A stretch of DNA of 16,665 nucleotides, taken from NCBI GenBank assembly GCA_947644185.1, contig CANRZC010000015.1, forward strand, positions 1 through 16,665, in the 5' to 3' direction. The notes beneath the pieces are model-generated. The model searched no databases, was not told the DNA's origin, and was given only the letters and a program-made list of their open reading frames with translations. Position 1 is the stretch's first letter. The number at the start of each line of letters is the position of its first letter. Origin of the DNA: an uncultured Acetatifactor sp. (GTDB lineage Bacteria > Bacillota > Clostridia > Lachnospirales > Lachnospiraceae). Positions 1-6,421 of the stretch are shown here, one piece after another. The position numbers and the translations under genes are program-made.

Positions 1-2
1 GA

Positions 3-1574
3 GGCTATGACTCTGATATGTCGTGCTTGATTTATCTAAAGCATCTGGATTACGTTATTGGCAATAGCGGAGCCAATGAGAGCATATATCTGTATGGTGG
101 AATGTGTGTAGGGCTTCCAGATATGATTGCCTATGAGGACTGGATGGAGGAACTGTCTGGAGCCTACCGAAATGCGCTTTTGTTTGGGAGATATCTGCAC
201 TATGGGGCAGGGGAGAACCAACTGGTTTATGCCCAGAGTATTGACGCCTATTCCCAGTACGAGGCATTTAATCTGTTTGTGGGTATGCCGATCTCCCTTT
301 TGGAGGAACTGACAAAGTCTCTGCCAGAGGGGACTAGATTGCTTATGGGAATCCAGAAGGAGACGGCGCTGACATTGTCCAATCAGGGCGTGGAGGAAAT
401 TCCAGAGGAGCATTTTTCCTGCTGGAACCATGGCGGGCCAGAGGAGACAGATCGCTATATGGTAACGCATAAGACCTCCGGCGTGCCGGGGGTGGAATAT
501 TGCCTTTTGATTCCAAAGGATGAATTCTGGAGAGAGCTGCGCCAGGTGCGCAATGTACTCTACAGCAGTGTAGTAGTAACTCTTTTGGTGGGCATTGTCT
601 GCGTCTCTGTGGCCCTGCGGCGGAATTTCAGACCTGTGGACAGTCTGATCCGGAAGATGTCCGGGGGAGGCAGAGAGAAGGGAAATGAATACAAGCTTAT
701 AGAGGATGCCTATTTCAAGCTGGTGCGGGAGAAGCATGTGATGTACCAGCACATAGCAGCCCAGACTCAGGACATGCAAGGCAGCTATCTGCTGGCGATG
801 ATGAAGGGCCGCAGCATTGGGGAAGCCGAAAAAGCGGTGCAGGTACAGGCTGGACAGAGGATGGTACTAGTAGGATTTTGGGTGCCCCTGATGGATGAGA
901 AGGAGATTTTACAGGATGAGGTAATGCTGTTCGCGGTGGACAATATATTTGCGGAACTCATGGAGGAATGGCCCTTTTATCCAATAGAGGACGGGCAATA
1001 TCTGTTCTATCTCTTCTTGATACAGGGGGAGGAGGGAGCCTTTCGGGAGCATTGCAGGAAATCGGCGGAGTATTTGTGCGGCTTTCTGTGGGAACGGCTG
1101 GAAGGGTCTGTGCGCGGAGCAGTCAGCAGTGTCATGGAGGACATGGGAGAGCTTCGGTTTGCCTACCAGGAGATAATAGAAGGGCTTGAGAGAGCTGGGT
1201 TTTTGGGCGGATATGGCGTAGTGGATATGGAGGATGGAGAGGAGTCTGGGGGCAGGGCCATTGTACAGCGCATTATTCAGTATGTAGAGGAACATTTTGT
1301 GGACAGCAATTTGAATATCAGCACCATTGCCCAGGGGATCCAGCGAAATCCCAAATACATTTCCAGAGTGTTCAAGGAGGAGACCCAGGAAGGAATCCTG
1401 GACTATATAAATCGGCTGCGCATCAAAAAGGCAAAGGCTCTTATCAAATCCGGGAAATTTACTCTGGAACAGATCAGTGAGATGGTGGGATATGCCAGCC
1501 TGAAAACCTTTCGGAGAGCTTTCCAGAAGGAAACCGGTATGACACCAGGGGGCTTCCGGGATAGCCTGTTGTGA
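3..1574 (+). CDS. Membrane-bound AraC-family transcriptional regulator (5' truncated by window edge)
   Basis: The reading frame is open to the left edge, with GYDSD preceding the first in-window Met at 18, so the N-terminus is missing. From Met18, residues 1-175 look like the end of an extracellular sensor region of Cache type. Residues about 179-200 (VLYSSVVVTLLVGIVCVSVAL) form a transmembrane helix. A cytoplasmic linker follows, and residues about 415-517 form an AraC/XylS double helix-turn-helix (ISTIAQGIQRNPKYISRVFK, then FTLEQISEMVGYASLKTF and the closing TGMTPGGFR). The architecture resembles YesN-like one-protein sensors that control sugar or peptide uptake genes. The target here is unknown; family members often control transporters beside them, which could lie left of the window. 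It ends 98 bases before the yehL start, and a promoter is predicted in that gap, so it is probably not part of the downstream operon. The AraC domain is certain; the Cache label is an inference. Confidence 0.9.
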   Translation, partial: GYDSDMSCLIYLKHLDYVIGNSGANESIYLYGGMCVGLPDMIAYEDWMEELSGAYRNALLFGRYLHYGAGENQLVYAQSIDAYSQYEAFNLFVGMPISLLEELTKSLPEGTRLLMGIQKETALTLSNQGVEEIPEEHFSCWNHGGPEETDRYMVTHKTSGVPGVEYCLLIPKDEFWRELRQVRNVLYSSVVVTLLVGIVCVSVALRRNFRPVDSLIRKMSGGGREKGNEYKLIEDAYFKLVREKHVMYQHIAAQTQDMQGSYLLAMMKGRSIGEAEKAVQVQAGQRMVLVGFWVPLMDEKEILQDEVMLFAVDNIFAELMEEWPFYPIEDGQYLFYLFLIQGEEGAFREHCRKSAEYLCGFLWERLEGSVRGAVSSVMEDMGELRFAYQEIIEGLERAGFLGGYGVVDMEDGEESGGRAIVQRIIQYVEEHFVDSNLNISTIAQGIQRNPKYISRVFKEETQEGILDYINRLRIKKAKALIKSGKFTLEQISEMVGYASLKTFRRAFQKETGMTPGGFRDSLL

Positions 1575-1609
1575 TTGCTGTAATTTCTGCCATGATTTCA
1601 GGCGCGCCT

Positions 1610-1639
1610 CTGGCAATTTTCAGTACCATTTGATATACT
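1610..1639 (+). promoter_or_regulatory. Predicted sigma-A promoter for the yehL operon
   Basis: A -35-like CTGGCA (1610-1615, 4 of 6 consensus) is followed after 18 bases by a -10-like TATACT (1634-1639, 5 of 6). It lies in the only gap between the AraC gene and yehL. The predicted start of transcription would fall about 25-30 bases before the yehL ATG, leaving room for the AGGAGG ribosome binding site at 1659-1664. No terminator hairpin for the AraC gene is evident in the same gap, so read-through is possible. Confidence 0.5.
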
Positions 1640-1672
1640 GATAGAAATAGACTGGAGCAGGAGGCGGATACC

Positions 1673-2782
1673 ATGGAACAATACATAAAACCCCCAGTGG
1701 AGATTCGGTACAGAGAGGAACTGGAGGCATTGAAGGCAAATGATAAGGGCAATCGGCCGGAGAACTGGCAAATGTCGCCAAAGGCGGTGCGAACCTTTAT
1801 TTTAGGGAGCCCAAAGCCTATTCCACACCAGGGGAAAGAATACACCATTGAGAAGAAATACTTTGGCAATGATGCGCTGGTGGAGCGCTGCATTGTGACT
1901 TTGGCTGGAAACAGAGGACTGATGCTGGTGGGAGAGCCGGGCACGGCAAAGACCATGCTGTCAGAGCTTTTGTCCGCTGCCATCAGCGGGGTCAGCACCA
2001 ACACCATCCAGGGCACCGCAGGGACCACGGAGGATATGATAAAATATTCCTGGAACTATGCCCTCCTTTTGGCGAAGGGCCCCAGCAGAGAGGCGCTAGT
2101 GCCGGCGCCACTGTATGTGGGCATGGAGAAAGGGATTTTGACCCGGTTCGAGGAGATCACCAGGACACCTGCGGAGATTCAGGACAGCTTAATCAGTGTG
2201 CTCAGCGATAAGGTGTTAAATGTGCCAGAGCTGGGGGATGAGGGATTTTTGTTTGCGAAGCCTGGCTTTAATGTCATCGGCACGGCCAACACAAGGGACA
2301 AGGGGGTCAACGAGATGAGCAGCGCCCTGAAGCGGCGTTTTAATTTTGAGACGGTAATGCCTGTGCGGGAGGCTGCCATGGAAAAGCGGATCATCGTAAA
2401 CGAGGTGGAGAAGCTGGCAGCGGAGAGTCATATCGCCATGGAGGTCGACGAGGATGTGGCGGAGATCTTAGCTTCCACCTATCATGAGCTGCGGGAGGGC
2501 ATCTCCTCCTATGGGCATAGAATCGACAAACCCTCGGCGGTGATGAGCACGGCGGAGGCGGTGTCAGTGTATTACCAGGCTATGATCACAGGCTATTATT
2601 ATGGGGATAAGACCCTTAGCATGGATAGCCTGGTGCAGAATCTGGTAGGGGCAATTTCCAAGGAAAATAAAGACGATTTGGAAAAGGTAAAGGGGTATTT
2701 CAACACAGTCATTCGGGACAAGAGCAGTAAGGAAGGTGGATTATGGAAAGAATATTACGAAGCCAGGAAATGGCTGAGATAA
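1673..2782 (+). CDS. yehL: MoxR-type AAA+ ATPase, YehL subfamily
   Basis: A 369-residue AAA+ ATPase expected to form a cytoplasmic ring that uses ATP to remodel partner proteins. Visible motifs are Walker A GEPGTAKT (87-94), a Walker B-like stretch ILTRFEEITR (155-164), sensor 1 in GTANTRDKGVN (203-213), candidate arginine finger RR at 221-222 and a sensor-2 region GHRIDKPSAVMST (281-293). The Walker B position reads EE instead of the usual DE, which I recall as usual in this subfamily. MoxR ATPases commonly pair with VWA-domain proteins, and one is encoded two genes downstream. Length and neighbours match E. coli YehL, one of the named MoxR subfamilies. An AGGAGG at 1659-1664, 8 bases before ATG, fixes the start. 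The end overlaps yehM by 40 bases, suggesting translational coupling. The AAA+ call is secure; substrate and role are unknown. Confidence 0.9.
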   Translation: MEQYIKPPVEIRYREELEALKANDKGNRPENWQMSPKAVRTFILGSPKPIPHQGKEYTIEKKYFGNDALVERCIVTLAGNRGLMLVGEPGTAKTMLSELLSAAISGVSTNTIQGTAGTTEDMIKYSWNYALLLAKGPSREALVPAPLYVGMEKGILTRFEEITRTPAEIQDSLISVLSDKVLNVPELGDEGFLFAKPGFNVIGTANTRDKGVNEMSSALKRRFNFETVMPVREAAMEKRIIVNEVEKLAAESHIAMEVDEDVAEILASTYHELREGISSYGHRIDKPSAVMSTAEAVSVYYQAMITGYYYGDKTLSMDSLVQNLVGAISKENKDDLEKVKGYFNTVIRDKSSKEGGLWKEYYEARKWLR

Positions 2783-5118
2783 TTTTGCTTCCTGTCAGGC
2801 ATCATAGTCCGGCTTGCGCGTATCATGTGGAGCGGATGATAGAAGAAGTGCAGCCTGGCGTCATCCTGGTAGAGGGGCCAGTGAATGCAGACCCATTGAT
2901 TCCAGTGATGGTCCATGGGGATACGAAGCCACCTTTTGCCATTTATTACTCTTATCATGACCAGTCGGGAAGGATATCAGAGGAGAAAAGTCATTACAAG
3001 TGCTATTACCCGTTTCTGGACTATTCGCCGGAGCTGACCGCTTTTCGGACGGGAGCGCGGCTTGGGATCCGGACGGCCTTTATTGATTTGCCCTACGGGG
3101 ATATTTTGGCAGCATCCAGCCAGGGCATGGGGCTGCTGAAAGAGGAGGAAGATAAGAGCAATTATAATGACGACTACCTGTTGTCAAGGAACGCATATTT
3201 GCAGCAGCTCTGTGAACGGACTGGGCTGCGCTGCTTTGATGAGTTCTGGGAGAAATATTTTGAACTTGGCGGAATGAAAGAGAGCAGTGAACGCTGGTTT
3301 GAGAACCTGCTGGTGTACTGTGCACTGGCCAGAGAAAACACACCGACAAGGTCCATGGAGGAGGACGGGTGCCTTGCCAGGGAAAGCTATATGGCAGAGC
3401 AGATCAGAGAGCACGCCGCAAGGCAGGCCCAGGCAGGGGGCAAGGTGCTGGTGGTCACAGGCGGGTTTCACACGCCAGGGCTTAAGGCCCTGTTGACAGG
3501 AGAAGACGGGGATGTAAAAAAGAAAGGTAAGGTCCCCGAGAAGGACCAGGGAGTCTACCTGATGCCTTATTCCATGGAGGCAGCGGATGCCTTAAACGGG
3601 TACGCCAGCGGAATGCCCTATACGGGCTTTTACCAGAAGATATGGGAGCGCACAGGGGAATCGGATACCCCCTATGAGGATGCGGTCCTTGACATGATCG
3701 TGGCGGCGGGCAAGGAGACTAGGCGTAAGGAGGGGTATCTGTCCACCTATGATGAAATCTGCGCCTGTGCCATGGCCAGAGGCCTTGCAGGGCTTCGGGG
3801 CAAACAGGAGCCAGGGGCTTATGAACTTTTGGACGCAGTGCTTTCCTCCTTTGTGAAAGGGGAGTACAATATGGCCTCGGACACGCCCCTTCGCATTCTG
3901 AGAAAGCTTATGACGGGGAATGCTGTGGGTGCCCTGTGTCCACAGGCGGATGTGCCTCCCATTATTTATGATTTTCAGGGAGAGTGTAAACGATTCGGAC
4001 TAAAAATCGGATCCACTTTGGAGGCAGAGGCTACGCTGTCCATATTTTCCAATCCAAAGCACAGGCAGCAGAGTATGTTCTTCAACCGGATGCTGTACCT
4101 GGAGGCTCCTTTTGCCAGGAAGACAAAGGGGCCCAATTTACAGCTGAAAAAAGACAGAAACCTAATGCGGGAAATCTGGAAATACAAGTGGAGCGCCCAG
4201 GTGAACGCAGCTTTGATAGAGGTGTCTGTATACGGCGCCACCCTGGAGGAGGCAGCGGTGAGCCTGGTGAAGGAGGCGCTGAAAAAAGAGCTGGGGGCAA
4301 AGGAAAGCACAGTGCTTTTGACAAAGGTCTTTGAGATGGGACTGAAAGGTCAGATGCAGCCAGTCTTTGAGCGGGTGCATCAGCTCATGCTATCAGACAC
4401 AGACTTTTACTCCATTGCAGAGGCATTGCAGAATCTGATGATGATGGAGGAGCTGGGAATGCTGTACGGCTCTTCCCTGGACTTTGGAGCGCTGATTGTC
4501 ATAGGATGCAGGAAGCTCACAGGTCTGCTGCCCTCTATGGCCAGGATAAAGGACGAGGATTTAGACCCTTGCATGAATGCCCTAAAGCTCCTGTACCGGA
4601 TTACAGGGCGAGAAGGGCTGAAGGAGCAGGAGAGGAAGGATTACATAGATATCTTAAAGAAGATGACTTTGGACGGAGAAATCAATGCCGGACTAAATGG
4701 CTGTATTCATGGTATCCTCTACGGAAGTGGGCAGGAGAGTGCCCAGGACATAGAGATGGTCTGCAGAGGATATTTAGGCGGGACTAAGGAGCAGCTATTT
4801 TCCACAGCGCAGTTTTTCAGAGGACTGTTCTTTACAGCAAGGGATCTGGTGTTCATCGGAGAGCAATTTGTTCGGATGCTGGATAGCTTTTACGGGGTGG
4901 TTTCAGAGGAGGAGTTTTTAGAGCTTCTGCCAAAGCTGCGAATGGCCTTTGCCTATTTTACGCCCCGGGAGATTGACAAGATAGCTGCCATGGCAGCAGG
5001 CCTCCATGGAAAGAAGGGCCAGGATATCATGGAACGACAGGAGGTCTTCCCGGACTGGTATGCCTACGGAAAAGAGCTGGATAACTATGTAAAAGGGAAA
5101 ATGGGAGCGCCGAAGTGA
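2743..5118 (+). CDS. yehM: DUF5682 family protein (YehM-like), possible TraB/TIKI/EreA-type hydrolase fold
   Basis: A 791-residue cytoplasmic protein with no signal peptide or membrane segment, of the DUF5682/YehM family and near the length I recall for E. coli YehM. The N-terminal 250 residues carry motifs like those of the TraB/TIKI/EreA/ChaN superfamily: LLPVRHHSPA (15-24, paired His 20-21), VILVEGP (40-46, Glu44), FIDLP (113-117), RESYM (213-217) and VVTGGFHTPG (237-246, His243). In that superfamily such residues line a putative metal-binding hydrolase site; assigning this fold here is inference. The remaining 500 residues are mostly predicted helical and lack motifs I recognise. The chosen ATG follows AAGGAAGG at a suitable distance and lies inside the end of yehL. 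A shorter start at 2770 (MAEIILLPV) is possible but poorly spaced from a ribosome binding site. It sits between the ATPase and VWA genes, so it is a likely partner or client of that pair. Confidence 0.85.
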   Translation: MERILRSQEMAEIILLPVRHHSPACAYHVERMIEEVQPGVILVEGPVNADPLIPVMVHGDTKPPFAIYYSYHDQSGRISEEKSHYKCYYPFLDYSPELTAFRTGARLGIRTAFIDLPYGDILAASSQGMGLLKEEEDKSNYNDDYLLSRNAYLQQLCERTGLRCFDEFWEKYFELGGMKESSERWFENLLVYCALARENTPTRSMEEDGCLARESYMAEQIREHAARQAQAGGKVLVVTGGFHTPGLKALLTGEDGDVKKKGKVPEKDQGVYLMPYSMEAADALNGYASGMPYTGFYQKIWERTGESDTPYEDAVLDMIVAAGKETRRKEGYLSTYDEICACAMARGLAGLRGKQEPGAYELLDAVLSSFVKGEYNMASDTPLRILRKLMTGNAVGALCPQADVPPIIYDFQGECKRFGLKIGSTLEAEATLSIFSNPKHRQQSMFFNRMLYLEAPFARKTKGPNLQLKKDRNLMREIWKYKWSAQVNAALIEVSVYGATLEEAAVSLVKEALKKELGAKESTVLLTKVFEMGLKGQMQPVFERVHQLMLSDTDFYSIAEALQNLMMMEELGMLYGSSLDFGALIVIGCRKLTGLLPSMARIKDEDLDPCMNALKLLYRITGREGLKEQERKDYIDILKKMTLDGEINAGLNGCIHGILYGSGQESAQDIEMVCRGYLGGTKEQLFSTAQFFRGLFFTARDLVFIGEQFVRMLDSFYGVVSEEEFLELLPKLRMAFAYFTPREIDKIAAMAAGLHGKKGQDIMERQEVFPDWYAYGKELDNYVKGKMGAPK

Positions 5119-5161
5119 CTTCAAACCTGTAAAGTCGGGAAGGCGCACGAGAGGAAATTTC

Positions 5162-6301
5162 ATGAGAATGGTAGACGAGCAGGAGATTATGAACCGCTGG
5201 AGGCTAGTGCTGGGAAAGTATGCGTCAGAGCAGATTTCCTTTTCAGCAGGGGATAGAACGTTAAACTATATGGATATGGAAAATGTGTTGGATTTTTTGT
5301 ATTCCAGAGAATACGGAGAGGAACAGGAGATACGAAAAGACCGCAGGGGTGGCAGCGAAGGATCCCAGCTTACGGTGCCGGACTGGCTGCACCAGGTCAA
5401 GCGGCTGTTCCCAAAGAGGACCGTGGAGGTGCTAGAGCGCCATGCCCTGGAAAAGTATGGGATGACAGAGCTCCTCACGGATCCGGATGTGCTTCGCAGG
5501 CTTGAGCCAAATAAGGAGCTGTTGAAGACAATATTAGAATTAAAGCACATGATGAAAGGGGAGGTATTGTCCCTGGCCCGGGAGATTGTGCGGAAGGTGG
5601 CAGAAGAGATCGCGAGGAAGCTGGAGCAGGAGGTGCGGCTCTCCTTTTTTGGCCAGATCAACCGAAATGCCAGCTCTCCGGTGAAATCCGCCCGGAACCT
5701 GGACATAAAGAAGACCATCCGCATGAACCTGAAAAATTACGACCGCGACAGGCGTCAGCTTGTACTGAAGAATGTGTATTTCAATTCCAGAATGAAGAAA
5801 TACAATCAGTGGCGGGTGGTAATCTGTGTGGATGAAAGCGGATCCATGCTGGACTCTGTCATTCACAGCGCCATCATGGCCGGCATATTTGCAAAGCTGC
5901 CCATGCTGGACACGAAGCTGGTAATATTCGACACCAATGTAGTGGATTTGAGTGGCTATGTGGAGGATCCTGTGGAGACCCTGATGAGCGTTCAGCTGGG
6001 CGGCGGCACCAATATCGCAGGAGCCTTAAGCTACTGCGAGGGCCTCATTGATTTCCCTTTCCGTACTATGCTGGTCCTGGTGACAGATCTCTATGAGGGC
6101 GGTGGATATCAGAGACTCTACAGCACTGCAAAGGGAATCATTGAGAGCGGGGCGAAGCTGGTGGTGCTGACGGCCCTGGACATGGACGCCAATCCCAATT
6201 ATGACAGGAATGCAGCCCAGAGGCTTTCGGATATGGGGGCCTTCGTAGGTGCCATGACCCCAGAGGAGCTGGCAGGGTGGATTGGGAAGATGATTGCGTA
6301 G
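5162..6301 (+). CDS. yehP: VWA-domain protein, YehP-like
   Basis: A 379-residue cytoplasmic protein, almost exactly the length I recall for E. coli YehP. The C-terminal half is a von Willebrand factor A domain with a complete metal-ion-dependent adhesion site: DESGS (224-228), Thr283 in GGGTNIAGAL and Asp309 in LVTDLYEGG. The N-terminal half (1-215) is charged and helical, rich in Arg, Lys and Glu, with a stretch at 134-160 that may form a coiled coil. VWA proteins with intact sites bind Mg2+ and grip partner proteins; alongside MoxR ATPases they usually act as the adaptor that links the ATPase ring to its substrate. A GAGG at 5151-5154, 7 bases before the ATG, supports the start; a second in-frame ATG at 5168 is an alternative. 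It begins 43 bases after yehM. Domain call secure, exact role unknown. Confidence 0.92.
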   Translation: MRMVDEQEIMNRWRLVLGKYASEQISFSAGDRTLNYMDMENVLDFLYSREYGEEQEIRKDRRGGSEGSQLTVPDWLHQVKRLFPKRTVEVLERHALEKYGMTELLTDPDVLRRLEPNKELLKTILELKHMMKGEVLSLAREIVRKVAEEIARKLEQEVRLSFFGQINRNASSPVKSARNLDIKKTIRMNLKNYDRDRRQLVLKNVYFNSRMKKYNQWRVVICVDESGSMLDSVIHSAIMAGIFAKLPMLDTKLVIFDTNVVDLSGYVEDPVETLMSVQLGGGTNIAGALSYCEGLIDFPFRTMLVLVTDLYEGGGYQRLYSTAKGIIESGAKLVVLTALDMDANPNYDRNAAQRLSDMGAFVGAMTPEELAGWIGKMIA

Positions 6302-6311
6302 AGGGTTTATG

Positions 6312-6343
6312 CAGCCTTGGGTCTACAGGCCCCGGGCTGTTTT
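6312..6343 (+). terminator. Hairpin with short T-run between yehP and yehQ (weak terminator or attenuator)
   Basis: Arms at 6312-6321 and 6330-6339 pair over 10 positions with one G-T wobble and one mismatch around an 8-base loop, and are followed by TTTT at 6340-6343. It begins 11 bases after the yehP stop. The T-run is short, so termination is probably partial. Confidence 0.5.
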
Positions 6344-6370
6344 GATATGATAGGCCAGCCGCATTATGAC

Positions 6371-6399
6371 TTGACATAGAATATGACAGGAATTACTAT
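6371..6399 (+). promoter_or_regulatory. Predicted internal sigma-A promoter for yehQ and downstream genes
   Basis: A perfect -35 TTGACA (6371-6376) is followed after 17 bases by TACTAT (6394-6399, 4 of 6). An overlapping TATATT at 6397 fits the -10 consensus better but gives a 20-base spacer. Placed after the yehP hairpin and 23 bases before the preferred yehQ ATG, it suggests that yehQ and later genes can be transcribed separately. It also argues against the upstream ATG at 6383, which would precede the transcription start. Confidence 0.55.
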
Positions 6400-6421
6400 A
6401 TTGATAGAAGAGGAGATGCGT

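Noticed and set aside
36..779. 247-residue minus-strand open frame
   Set aside because: It is antisense to the AraC regulator, has no recognisable motif and no ribosome binding site; the plus strand carries clear protein homology.
909..1616. 235-residue minus-strand open frame over the AraC helix-turn-helix region
   Set aside because: The plus strand encodes the DNA-binding domain; the reverse product is compositionally odd and resembles no family.
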